A model generated the notes under the pieces. It searched no databases, was not told the DNA's origin, and was given only the letters and a program-made list of their open reading frames with translations. Made by a program: the position numbers and the translations under genes. From Cyanobacteria bacterium FACHB-471 (GTDB lineage: Bacteria; Cyanobacteriota; Cyanobacteriia; Elainellales; Elainellaceae), in the NCBI GenBank assembly GCA_014695345.1, contig JACJOC010000098.1, positions 1 through 64,000 of the forward strand: a stretch of 64,000 bases of DNA. Direction: 5' to 3'. Within the stretch, counting starts at the first letter, position 1, and each line of letters begins with the position of its first letter. Shown here piece after piece: positions 1-8,001 of the stretch.

Positions 1-104
1 TAATCCAGTAAGGTCACGGGTAGAACACCCGTTGATAGGCTCTAAGTGGAAGCCCAGTAATGGGTGAAGCTGAGGAGTACTAACAGACCGAGGGCTTGAC
101 CTCT
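1..104 (+). rRNA. 23S rRNA, 3' end (partial)
   Basis: The window opens inside the last part of a large-subunit rRNA gene. The stretch with 'gaggagtactaacagaccga' near 70-90, followed by 'gggcttgacctc', is the conserved 3' terminus of cyanobacterial 23S rRNA. The 5' part lies left of the window. The exact 3' end is estimated from the loss of rRNA-like sequence. It is followed by an 85-base spacer and the 5S gene in the same orientation, as expected for the tail of an rrn operon. Confidence 0.9.
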
Positions 105-189
105 TCCATTGGTCTAACTAAAACAAAAATCTTCTTTTATTCGCTATGCAGCCTTCAGGGTTCCTGTCCTCGTACACACCCAACAAGTT

Positions 190-308
190 TCCTGGTGCCT
201 ATGGCGCAATGGAACCACTCCGAACCCATCCCGAACTCGGTCGTGAAACATCGCTGCGGCAAAGATAGTTGAGGGGTTGCCCTCCGCAAAAATAGCTCGG
301 CGCCAGGT
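190..308 (+). rRNA. 5S rRNA
   Basis: This is a 119-base 5S rRNA. The 5' end 'tcctggtgcctatggcg' pairs with the 3' end 'cgccagg' to form helix I. The internal blocks 'ggaaccactccgaacccatc' and 'ccgaactcggtcgtgaaaca' are the universally conserved loop B/C sequences. It is the last gene of the rRNA operon, and ends are placed by helix I. Confidence 0.93.
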
Positions 309-322
309 TATTAATTAAAAGA

Positions 323-360
323 GCTAAAGTCTCCTTCGCTTTGTTGAAGGAGGCTTTAGC
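323..360 (+). terminator. Hairpin after the rRNA operon
   Basis: An inverted repeat 'gctaaagtctccttc' / 'gaaggaggctttagc' is separated by an 8-base loop. It begins 15 bases after the 5S gene and is followed by 'cctttaaa'. Position and strength fit a terminator of the rrn operon. The downstream T-tract is weak. It also lies beyond the 3' end of menF on the other strand and could serve both. Confidence 0.75.
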
Positions 361-403
361 CCTTTAAACATATTGTTCTTCTTAAACAATGTTGTTTGGT
401 TAT

Positions 404-1819
404 CTAAACTAGTGCTTGAAGTAGAGTTTGCAGCTTCAGTTTGACTTCTGCTAGCTCTCGGTTTGGGTTAGAACCTGCGACGATTCCTGCTCCAGCGTAG
501 AGACGAGCATGATGTCCGTCAATGAGGGCAGAGCGGATTCCGACGATAAATTCAGCATTCCCTTGAGCATCAATCCAGCCAAGTGGAGCGGCGTAGAGCG
601 ATCGCTCAAATTTTTCATAACGTCGAATTTCTTCACAAGCAAAGTCCCTGGGCATCCCGGCAACAGCAGGGGTTGGGTGGAGCTGAGCCAGAATTTTTAG
701 TGGATGCAGATATTTTGGGAGAGTTGCCTGAATCGGAGTGTGCAAGTGTTGAATATTAGTTAGCTGGCGCAATTTTGGTACGGCTGGGATTTGGGGGTTA
801 AGTCCAAAGCGAGATAGTTGTTGAGCAATGAAGTCTACTACGACCTGATGCTCATGCCGTTCTTTGGAGCTATTCAGCAACCGATTCGCCAGGTCTGCGT
901 CTGCTGTCACTGTTTTACCTCTGGGTGCAGAACCTGCTAGAGCCTCTGTATTGAGCTGGCGATCACAAATTCTGATGAGGCATTCTGGACTAGCTCCAAT
1001 AAAATTTTGACCTTTGCCATTGCCTGTTGAGAAAGTGTAGCAATCAGGATAAATTTTGCGGAGGTGATGTAGTGAGTCAATCCATTGAAAAGGGAATTTT
1101 GAGACTATATCTACTGCATGGGCTAATACAAGCTTATTTAAGTGATGAATTTGAATAGACTTTAATGCTGAGGCTACGGCTACTTTAAAGTTATTGGTGT
1201 CATTTACGTTCCAGTGATTCAATTTATATTGAATGTTGCTTGAAAGGTTAAAAATTCCGTACTTTGCTAGACAAATATTTTGAAATTCACGACAAACTTG
1301 TTCAATCAAAAGCTCCAAATTAGAATTAGCGTGGATTGCTAGGTTCAAAATCACGGTCGATTGATCCGCTTTTGAAGAAACTTGCCACTTTGGTAAAAAA
1401 ATAGTGGCTTCTGAGAAAGTGGCTTCTGAAGTAGCTCCCTGGTCGAAAAAGCTAAAGCTACAGAAGCAACGTGGTAATAAATAGTTTGAGGAAGTGGCTG
1501 AAACTAGATGATTGAAACAGGATTCAGTAAAATTTTGAGCTTGGAAAAAACGCGTTTTCCCTGACGTTTTTAGGGATGAAACTGCTCCAATAGCAGCGAT
1601 CGCTTCATCTTCGGCGGGATTTTCGATGTAGAAATGAAGCTGATCTGGTGTTGCAATTTCGTGTAGCACAGCAAGCGGATCAACCCGATCAACTTTTAAG
1701 GAAATACTAGCGATTTGCGTCTCATTCTGCTCAATTGATTTCTGCTGACAAATTGAAAGAAATTGAAAAAACTGCTTACAGTCCTGAAAGAGATTGACAG
1801 AATGGGGTATGACTGGCAT
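404..1819 (-). CDS. menF: Isochorismate synthase (phylloquinone pathway)
   Basis: It isomerises chorismate to isochorismate, the entry step to the naphthoquinone head of phylloquinone, the photosystem I electron carrier. The protein (about 471 residues) carries the chorismate-binding fold. Visible motifs are TEALAGSAPRG near residue 300, ERHEHQVVVDF just after it, HPTPAVAGMPRDF near 385, ERSLYAAPLGWID near 410 and the C-terminal LYAGAGIVAGSNPNRE. The open frame extends nine codons further upstream, but only to a TTG; the ATG beginning MPVIPHSVNLF is preferred. It is divergent from menA, a pathway neighbour, across about 530 bases. MenF and salicylate or anthranilate-type relatives share the fold; the menA neighbour supports MenF. 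Confidence 0.88.
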   Translation of the reverse strand: MPVIPHSVNLFQDCKQFFQFLSICQQKSIEQNETQIASISLKVDRVDPLAVLHEIATPDQLHFYIENPAEDEAIAAIGAVSSLKTSGKTRFFQAQNFTESCFNHLVSATSSNYLLPRCFCSFSFFDQGATSEATFSEATIFLPKWQVSSKADQSTVILNLAIHANSNLELLIEQVCREFQNICLAKYGIFNLSSNIQYKLNHWNVNDTNNFKVAVASALKSIQIHHLNKLVLAHAVDIVSKFPFQWIDSLHHLRKIYPDCYTFSTGNGKGQNFIGASPECLIRICDRQLNTEALAGSAPRGKTVTADADLANRLLNSSKERHEHQVVVDFIAQQLSRFGLNPQIPAVPKLRQLTNIQHLHTPIQATLPKYLHPLKILAQLHPTPAVAGMPRDFACEEIRRYEKFERSLYAAPLGWIDAQGNAEFIVGIRSALIDGHHARLYAGAGIVAGSNPNRELAEVKLKLQTLLQALV

Positions 1820-2353
1820 GGACGCAAAAAGGTCAGATTTTCCCAAAATGGATCAGCTTTAAGTAGATAGAAATGAGCAAACTAAACGCTTTTTGGATGA
1901 AGTGTTTAGTTTAATCCGATTAGACTACCTATGAATACAGGTAGCACACTTCCAATTGCTGTAACCACTGCACCCGATTCTCTGAGAAGCTGGCTTAGAG
2001 CAAGCAGTCAAGCAGTTTCTCGGTTAGATTATCGTAAAAAGCCGAGTTCTAGCATGGTTTCTGTGGCATCTTGTGGACTGAACCAGCCTGACATAGCTGC
2101 CTCCGTTCGCTGGAGCAAGAGTCACAAATCTTTGAAAACTGACACGTTGCACTGCTGCTCAGCTTCCCGTAGGGTGGATTTGGGAGGAAAAACAGTTATT
2201 CCCGCCTTATCTCTGTCTCCGATTCCCGTAACCGTGTTCTTCGCCTCAACACCTCGGTAGGATTCCGAGAATGCGAGCGGGAGGGACACAAGGAATGTTT
2301 GAGACAAGCTGTCCGTGTCTCTTGCTGAGTTTTAAGTTGCTGAGTTTTAAGCC
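1820..2353. other. menF-menA intergenic region
   Basis: About 530 bases lie between the divergent menF and menA. Both strands carry short open frames (a 109-codon frame on + and a 61-codon frame on -), but neither has recognisable protein features. Small hairpins are present, for example CTACCT/AGGTAG at 1925-1944. The region must contain both promoters. Just before menA there is an exact 15-base tandem duplication (2322-2351). I tested it by eye for RNase P RNA and tmRNA hallmarks and found none. Confidence 0.5.
2322..2351 (+). repeat. 15-bp exact tandem duplication in the menA leader
   Basis: The unit 'ttgctgagttttaag' occurs twice head to tail, the second copy ending two bases before the menA ATG. 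The duplication sits where the ribosome-binding site should be, and neither copy contains a Shine-Dalgarno-like AGGAG. It may be a recent slippage event or affect leader structure. Confidence 0.85.
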
Positions 2354-3250
2354 ATGACCACAAAGTCTCTTAGTTACCCCGAATCTAAGCTCTGGTTAGC
2401 AGCCATCAAGCCGCCAATGTATAGTGTTGCAGTGATTCCGATTTGGGTTGGAACAGCCATTGCATTTGCTGAAACAGGAACGATTCAAAGCGGAATATTT
2501 TTAACTTTTTTACTTGCGGCTATTTTAATTGTGGCGTGGATAAACTTGAGCAACGATGTGTTTGATTCGGAAACAGGAATTGATCAAAACAAAGCTCATT
2601 CTTTGGTTAATTTGACAGGCAACAAATCTCTAATTTTTTGGTTAGGAAACTTGTTTTTAGGGCTAGGCGTATCTGGAGTCTTAGCGATCGCCTGGCTCCA
2701 GCGTGACTTCACTATTCCTGGTATTGTTCTGCTCTGTTGTGCTTTGGGCTATAGCTATCAAGGACCGCCCTTTCGCTTGGGCTATCAAGGATTGGGTGAA
2801 ATAATTTGTTTTGTTTGCTTTGGTCCCCTTGCGATCGCTGCTGCTTACTATAGCCAAACTCAGTCCTGGTCGATTTCTGCACTGGTTGCTTCGATTATTA
2901 TTGGCATCAGCACCAGTTTGATTTTGTTTTGCTCGCACTTCCATCAGGTTAAAGATGACCTGGCGGCAGGTAAGCGATCGCCTATTGTGCGTTTGGGAAC
3001 TGCCAGAGGGGCTAGCCTCCTGCCCTGGCTTTGTGGCAGTATCTACGGGTTGACGGGGTTGTGTGTGGCGCTGCAGGTTTTTCCGAGTTGGACGCTGCTA
3101 ATTTTCCTCAGCCTGCCACCTGCGGTCAAACTTTGCCGTCATGTTGCTCAACACCACGACCAGCCAGAGCGAGTAAGCAACTGCAAATTTATTGCGGTTA
3201 CCTTGCATTTCTGGAGTGGGCTATTGCTAGGTCTAGGATTTGTCTTGTGA
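2354..3250 (+). CDS. menA: 1,4-dihydroxy-2-naphthoate phytyltransferase
   Basis: MenA attaches the phytyl chain to 1,4-dihydroxy-2-naphthoate in phylloquinone synthesis, in the membrane. The 298-residue protein is a UbiA-family prenyltransferase with about eight hydrophobic helices. The first Asp-rich motif reads NDVFDSETGID near residues 66-76, and the second active-site loop reads HFHQVKDDLAAGKRSP near residues 196-211. These bind the Mg-diphosphate donor. The stop codon overlaps a GTG start of the following gene (GTGA), suggesting translational coupling. It is divergent from menF. Confidence 0.92.
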   Translation: MTTKSLSYPESKLWLAAIKPPMYSVAVIPIWVGTAIAFAETGTIQSGIFLTFLLAAILIVAWINLSNDVFDSETGIDQNKAHSLVNLTGNKSLIFWLGNLFLGLGVSGVLAIAWLQRDFTIPGIVLLCCALGYSYQGPPFRLGYQGLGEIICFVCFGPLAIAAAYYSQTQSWSISALVASIIIGISTSLILFCSHFHQVKDDLAAGKRSPIVRLGTARGASLLPWLCGSIYGLTGLCVALQVFPSWTLLIFLSLPPAVKLCRHVAQHHDQPERVSNCKFIAVTLHFWSGLLLGLGFVL

Positions 3251-4320
3251 GAAATGTGAACCGGATTGCGGGAATGGCGATGTGCTGGTTTCCTTTAGCG
3301 ATCGCTCCCGCTTTAGCATTGGCACCTGAAGTGCAGGCAGACCTTCAAACTTCAAGCATAGAGTCTGCAGAGATGACTGCTGTAGCCACATCGGATCTAG
3401 ATCTGGTTACATCAGAGGCCGTTACTTCCGAAATAGCTGAATTGGATGCAATTTCTCAAGTCGAAGTGCCTCAATCTGCTGCGATCGCTAATCCTTCAAC
3501 GCTGCCGCCATTAGGAGAAGCTGCTGATTTAGGATTTTCAGGCGAATTGACTCAGGCTTCTTTTACTGAGGCTTCTTTTAGTGCGATCGCTTCCAATGCT
3601 GAAGCTGCTGAAATCGGTTATACCGTCGAATTGCCAGAAATAGAAGCGATCGCCCAAACTTCTCCTTCACCAGAATCGTCTGAACCACAAGATTCTGATG
3701 ATTCAAGCAATTCTGACGCGACCGAACAAGTGGATTTAGATTCAGAGACGATCGAAAATAGCCCAGTTCTTCAACGCTGGCTGGAAGACATTCCCGATGT
3801 ATTGTCTGAGATTCGCAGCGATCCAAGCTTTCGGACGCGGCTGCGGCTGGGCTATTCGCAGTTTCCCTCTACCGATCAGGCGGGTGGGTTTAATGTCGGC
3901 ATTGAGGACGTGTTCATCGGTCAAACGGGGCTGACGGTCAGCGCTGACTATCAAGCAACCTTCGAGGGCGATCGCCAGGCTTACGGCGCCGATTTGCGTT
4001 ACTACATTCGTCCATTGGGTAGCTATATCAACGTCGCTCCTGTGATTGGCTACCGCTACCTGGAAACCGATGAATACACTACCGACGACCTCAACCTAGG
4101 ACTGCGCTTTTTGCTTGCCCTCTCACGTACAGGAGTGGCTGATATTTCATTGACTCAAACTTGGGTGGCACCTGGTCGGGATGAGGAAGTAGGAATAACA
4201 ACGCTATCAGTTGGCTATGCGCTGACTGAAGATTTGAGAATTTCAACGGATATTCAAAAGCAAAATTCTTCGTTTAATAAAGACAGCCGAGTGGGAATTG
4301 TGCTGGAGTGGATGCTTTAG
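3247..4320 (+). CDS. Probable secreted/outer-membrane beta-barrel protein
   Basis: This 357-residue protein has no recognised name. The open frame runs back into menA, but the likely start is the GTG at 3247 that overlaps the menA stop. It gives a short basic N-terminus, a hydrophobic stretch (AMCWFPLAIAPALALAP) and a signal-peptidase-like site after VQA. An alternative ATG lies at 3274. Residues ~40-170 are Ala/Glu/Ser-rich and look disordered. From about residue 170 there are alternating hydrophobic strands with Gly and Tyr, ending in a terminal strand VGIVLEWML, as expected for an outer-membrane barrel. The coupling to menA may be mere operon packing. Confidence 0.7.
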   Translation: MRNVNRIAGMAMCWFPLAIAPALALAPEVQADLQTSSIESAEMTAVATSDLDLVTSEAVTSEIAELDAISQVEVPQSAAIANPSTLPPLGEAADLGFSGELTQASFTEASFSAIASNAEAAEIGYTVELPEIEAIAQTSPSPESSEPQDSDDSSNSDATEQVDLDSETIENSPVLQRWLEDIPDVLSEIRSDPSFRTRLRLGYSQFPSTDQAGGFNVGIEDVFIGQTGLTVSADYQATFEGDRQAYGADLRYYIRPLGSYINVAPVIGYRYLETDEYTTDDLNLGLRFLLALSRTGVADISLTQTWVAPGRDEEVGITTLSVGYALTEDLRISTDIQKQNSSFNKDSRVGIVLEWML

Positions 4321-4368
4321 TTCTTAACAAAAAAGCGATCGCCACAATTCAGTTAGGAAGAATAATCT

Positions 4369-4752
4369 ATGACCACTTCACCAAAGCTTGGCAACATTAG
4401 CCCGTTTATTCCAGCAGGTCAGGATGTAGAAAAGGCGATCGCCTTTTATGAACAGCAGCTTGGATTTACGACAGTTTACCGGGAAGGTGCGCCTGTCACA
4501 ATGGCGATCGTGAAACGTGACTCAGCCCAAATTGTTCTACAGCAAAATGACGACAAACATTTAGCAGAATGGACAACCTTTCGCATTCAAGTTGAACAGA
4601 TTGAACAGCTTTATCAGGAGTTTCAAGCAAAAGGGGGAATAATGATTCATCCCAATGGCAAACTACAAACTAAACCTTGGAGAACAAAAGAGTTTGCTGT
4701 CATTGATCTAGCTGGGGTCTGTATCACCTTTTATGAACCAGACAGCAACTAA
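4369..4752 (+). CDS. VOC (glyoxalase/bleomycin-resistance) family protein
   Basis: This 127-residue, single-domain vicinal-oxygen-chelate protein has the pattern of paired beta-alpha-beta-beta-beta modules: FIPAGQDVEKAIAFYEQQLGF at the N-terminus and FAVIDLAGVCITFYEP at the end. The final Glu (TFYEP) is a usual metal ligand position. The His expected in the first strand is missing (ISPFIPAGQ), so it may bind ligand rather than catalyse. Substrate is unknown. It starts 48 bases after the barrel gene and converges with the next one. Confidence 0.8.
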   Translation: MTTSPKLGNISPFIPAGQDVEKAIAFYEQQLGFTTVYREGAPVTMAIVKRDSAQIVLQQNDDKHLAEWTTFRIQVEQIEQLYQEFQAKGGIMIHPNGKLQTKPWRTKEFAVIDLAGVCITFYEPDSN

Positions 4753-4770
4753 ACAATTCCTGTCCTTCTT

Positions 4771-5196
4771 CTATAGCCACTGTCCGCCTCGAAAGCGCGA
4801 TCGCAAAAATACCACTCGCATTAAAGTTTGTGACATTGTAAAGACTGCTAGCCAGATCAGGCTATAGTGCAGTGCAAACCAACCGATTGGGGTAGTTCTG
4901 GCAATTCCTGGCAATCCAATTGTCTTAAACAGTAAGAGAATAAATATTGCTTCCCAGATGCCTGCTAAGAGCTGAAACGCAGCTGGCCAGTCTCGATCCC
5001 AGCGAAATTTTTGTAGATAATCGTAGAGCAGGTCCCACCCTATTCCAAAGACGGCAACATAGCCCAACACCCACAGAAAAACTGGATACGAACCGAGCAC
5101 AATCCAACCCATTGAGAAGGGTAGCGTTACCAATAGCCCAACTGTAGCGAGGAGTAACAGTCGAGATTGCCAGCGACCGAGAAGCGTGGGGGTCAT
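4771..5196 (-). CDS. Small integral membrane protein, function unknown
   Basis: The 141-residue protein has four hydrophobic segments (about residues 12-35, 38-60, 74-92 and 105-130). A cytoplasmic-type loop with charged residues (YLQKFRWDRDWPAA) separates segments two and three. I do not recognise a family. It lies 33 bases downstream of the FHA-oxidoreductase gene in the same direction and may be co-transcribed. The short gap contains one of the 'gctagggg'-type repeats. Confidence 0.7.
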   Translation of the reverse strand: MTPTLLGRWQSRLLLLATVGLLVTLPFSMGWIVLGSYPVFLWVLGYVAVFGIGWDLLYDYLQKFRWDRDWPAAFQLLAGIWEAIFILLLFKTIGLPGIARTTPIGWFALHYSLIWLAVFTMSQTLMRVVFLRSRFRGGQWL

Positions 5197-5229
5197 AGGG
5201 GAAAGGGGTTAGGAACTGGGGGCTGGGAG

Positions 5230-7227
5230 CTAGGGCTGGTTGGGAGCTTGATTCGTGACCCATCTAAGCCATTGAGTCAGGGAAGTGAGTCCGTTGAGGT
5301 AGCGGAGGTTGGGAGCGCGGGTAGAGACGAGGCTATCAACGGCAGCGAGGGCGGCGTACTGTAGTCCCAGAAAGCTATCGACAGCAGCGTGAGGTCCACC
5401 CAGAGTGGCTGCTCCTGCGGCATAGACGCGCCCCTGCCCGGAGGAACGCATTTCGACTAGCTCGAAATCATTAGCCACGCTGAGACGACCCAGAGCATTA
5501 ATAGGCAGATCGTAGTGTGTTACCAGATCTTCGAGCAGTGGGTTGGCGTTAACTTTGGCATCCAACCCAGTAGCATCAATGATGAAGTCTGCCTCTAGTT
5601 GAGTTTTGCCTTTGAAGTCCTTTTCCTGAATGTAGGTGATGGTACCTTTTTGCCCGTCTTGCTCGACGCGCTCGACTTCACCAAAGGCAATCTTGTACCA
5701 GCCCTGGTTTAGCCCTTCCTGGACGATACGCTGCCAGGCGTGGCGGTCGGCGGTGGTGGTGCCGCCCCAGTCAGCGAGCAGGCGCGATCGCTGCTGTGGG
5801 TCAGCGGACTCTAGCACAGCGCGGAACTCTCCACCCCAGCAGGCTTTGGGCCAGTTAAACGGCTGAAATTCGTAGTGATGTTTGACCTGACGCTGAGCTT
5901 TACCAAATTTGTTGCCTTGCGGTTTGGGCGATCGCATCAGATGCAGCAGCGAGATATGAGGATTTTTCTTCCGGGCTTCATAGATGCGCTGAACAATGCG
6001 GGAAGCGACAATGCCACGACCACGGATTAGCACGGTACCGCCGTACTGTTCTAATTTCTGGTAAACGTGTTCGTGTTCTTCGTAGGCATTGACGACAGAT
6101 TTGAAGTCGCCCGTTTTTTCACGGTAAGCCTGCAAGTCAGGGAGGAATTGAATTGCCGGATAGCCTGTTGCCAGGTGCAGGTAGCGCGACACAATGAAGG
6201 CATGTTCTCGGTGGCTAGCGGTCGAGCGGGAATAGGCGATCGCATACCGTCCATCATTCGTTTGGCGAATTGATAAAACACGCCCATAGCGAAAAATCTG
6301 CTGCCAGCCAATTCGCTGTGCCTCTCGGTCAATTGAGGCAAACACACTGCCAGAGCGAGGCGTATAGGTTTCTGCTAGGGTTGGTTCGGCAAACACCTGC
6401 CACAGATATTTCAGTGCAGAACCGATTTGCCCTTGGCGAAAGCTGTGCCACGATTCTCGAAAGGCGTAGCTAGGAAATCCCCAAATGTTATCGGGGCAAG
6501 AATCAGAGTTTGACCGCAACCGTTCGTGCAGCGGAATTTGGGAATTCTGGCAAAGGCGTTGGTAGCGGGCGTAGGGCTGTGGTTCCATGCCGATCGCCAC
6601 GACTTGATTCAACCGTGCCCCACAAAGCCGCAGCAAATCTACCCAAATGAAGCTGCCCAGTCCTGCCCCAATTGCTGCATAGTCAAACTCATGCACCATC
6701 AACTCGGTGTCCATCAGGTCACGCATCGATACTTGCTGAGCCTGAAAGAAGGGGGGTGGAAAGTTTGAGCGTGCCGCAGGTGCCGTTGGGGTCGATTCGG
6801 ATGGGGTGGATGTAGCATCAGGTACAGGCAGGTCTGTTTCAGAATGAAACAGGATGGTCGAATCACCAATTGGAGTGGCAGCCGACTGAATATCTAGAAA
6901 AACGGAAATTTGGTAAGGACCAATTTGAATGGTGTCGCCATTGGTAAGGAAGCTTCGAGTTTGGCGGGTGCCGTTGACAAAGGTGCCATTGCTGCTGTTC
7001 TGGTCGGCGATCGCCACCCCCACGCTATCCTGCTCAATCAGCGCATGAAATCGCGAAACCTGGCCACTGTCCAGCATAATCCGCGCAACTCGCTGTTCCC
7101 TCAAGGAAGCAGGCATCTGGGCAAATTCCCGTCCTAGAGCAATTGGCACGGACAGAATGGGCTCTCGTCGTTCTCCTGTGGCAGGATCATCCCAACGCAA
7201 GCGAATTTGCAGAAGTCCGGGATTCAT
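5230..7227 (-). CDS. FHA domain fused to a flavin/NAD(P)-type oxidoreductase
   Basis: A 665-residue fusion. Residues ~25-115 form a phosphothreonine-binding FHA domain with the GR, SRFHALIEQ and NSSNGTFVNG signatures. A Ser/Thr/Pro-rich linker follows. Residues ~180-640 look like a two-dinucleotide-domain monooxygenase fold: a first Rossmann motif (AAIGAGLGSFIW), an LATGYPAIQ motif typical of flavin-dependent monooxygenase-like proteins, a second Rossmann loop (IRGRGIVASRIVQ) and a late DFIIDATGLDAKV with a final AAGAATLGGPHAAVDS. The substrate is unknown. It follows a second FHA gene by 26 bases; the two probably form an operon responding to Ser/Thr kinase signalling. Confidence 0.82.
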   Translation of the reverse strand: MNPGLLQIRLRWDDPATGERREPILSVPIALGREFAQMPASLREQRVARIMLDSGQVSRFHALIEQDSVGVAIADQNSSNGTFVNGTRQTRSFLTNGDTIQIGPYQISVFLDIQSAATPIGDSTILFHSETDLPVPDATSTPSESTPTAPAARSNFPPPFFQAQQVSMRDLMDTELMVHEFDYAAIGAGLGSFIWVDLLRLCGARLNQVVAIGMEPQPYARYQRLCQNSQIPLHERLRSNSDSCPDNIWGFPSYAFRESWHSFRQGQIGSALKYLWQVFAEPTLAETYTPRSGSVFASIDREAQRIGWQQIFRYGRVLSIRQTNDGRYAIAYSRSTASHREHAFIVSRYLHLATGYPAIQFLPDLQAYREKTGDFKSVVNAYEEHEHVYQKLEQYGGTVLIRGRGIVASRIVQRIYEARKKNPHISLLHLMRSPKPQGNKFGKAQRQVKHHYEFQPFNWPKACWGGEFRAVLESADPQQRSRLLADWGGTTTADRHAWQRIVQEGLNQGWYKIAFGEVERVEQDGQKGTITYIQEKDFKGKTQLEADFIIDATGLDAKVNANPLLEDLVTHYDLPINALGRLSVANDFELVEMRSSGQGRVYAAGAATLGGPHAAVDSFLGLQYAALAAVDSLVSTRAPNLRYLNGLTSLTQWLRWVTNQAPNQP

Positions 7228-7253
7228 AGGGTAGAAGGATAGGACTTAGGCGA

Positions 7254-7805
7254 TTATTTTTCTCCCGGAACCATCAGCACGCTAACGGCAGCAGCTAGAG
7301 ACGTGCCGCACCAGGGACAGCCAAGACTAAGCCGCTCATAGGGCGAAACTTGATGACATCTAGGACACTTCAGTCCATACGATGTGCTTGCCTGGGAAGC
7401 CGCAGGATGCTCCGTCGGTTGTACTGGTGTCGTTGCAGTAGGTGGCGGTACGGCGACCGTATTAGCAACGCTTGAGGCGATCGCCACCACCTGAAGCTCA
7501 ACCTGCCCCAAATAGATACTGGTACCCTGACGCAGCGCTACTTCACCCTCAGTCAGCTTTTGCCGATTGACAAGGGGAGGGTTTGTATCTCGCAAATTTC
7601 GCAAGTAAAACCCGCCGTGCTGGGGATTATAAAAAATTTCGACGTGCAAACCCGATACTGTTGGATGAGTCAATACCAGGTCACATCGCACCGGATCACG
7701 CCCAATCCGAATGCCTCCAGACGAGTTAATTGACTGCTGTTTATCAGCAATGGTGTAGGTCTTGACGTGACCTGCCTCTACCCATTGCAGCGTTAATTGA
7801 TTCAT
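7254..7805 (-). CDS. FHA domain protein with C-terminal zinc ribbon
   Basis: About 183 residues. An FHA domain spans roughly residues 20-105, with IRIGRDPVRCDLVL, SGLHVEI and DTNPPLVNRQKL matching the GR, SxxH and N-x-N positions. A Pro/Thr-rich linker follows, then a CPRCHQ...CPWCG pair near residues 150-170 that should bind one zinc. The frame opens at a TTG five codons upstream; the ATG (MNQLTLQW) is preferred. It probably recruits phosphothreonine partners and heads the operon with the FHA-oxidoreductase. Confidence 0.8.
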   Translation of the reverse strand: MNQLTLQWVEAGHVKTYTIADKQQSINSSGGIRIGRDPVRCDLVLTHPTVSGLHVEIFYNPQHGGFYLRNLRDTNPPLVNRQKLTEGEVALRQGTSIYLGQVELQVVAIASSVANTVAVPPPTATTPVQPTEHPAASQASTSYGLKCPRCHQVSPYERLSLGCPWCGTSLAAAVSVLMVPGEK

Positions 7806-7905
7806 GCGCCCAATGCTCAATGCTAAGACTTGCTACAGCAGGTTATTCTCTGATTTCTAACATGATCTTGCATGAGAAACAGAAAATATGGGCGGAATCT
7901 TAATA

Positions 7906-7995
7906 GGGGCTAGGAGCTAGGGGCTAGGGTTATGGAGGACCCAGAAGATAATTTATCTCCTCCCCCTCTAGCCCCTAGTTCCTAGCTCCTAATCC
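7906..7995. repeat. Imperfect inverted repeat built from 'gctagggg' units
   Basis: The left arm (7906-7928) is rich in 'ggggctaggagctagg' and the right arm (7967-7995) reads its complement ('ctagcccctagttcctagct'). The arms can fold into a long stem around a 40-base centre that itself contains 'ggagga'/'tcctcc'. It lies just downstream of the pyrophosphorylase gene end (the right arm approaches 8002). Similar sequence occurs at 5203-5246 and more weakly at 61200-61240. This is a dispersed intergenic repeat. Confidence 0.7.
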
Positions 7996-8001
7996 CTTCT
8001 C

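Noticed and set aside
1931-2260. 109-codon open frame on + between menF and menA
   Set aside because: Composition is Ser-rich with no motif or fold. It is mirrored by another frame on the opposite strand, which suggests chance.
1847-2353. Candidate RNase P RNA, tmRNA or other stable RNA
   Set aside because: None of the hallmark boxes (such as GGAAAGTCCGGGCTCC for RNase P) are present on either strand.
3031-3246. Upstream extension of the barrel protein inside menA
   Set aside because: The bases belong to menA in another frame and the translated leader has no signal-peptide form. The GTG at 3247 fits better.
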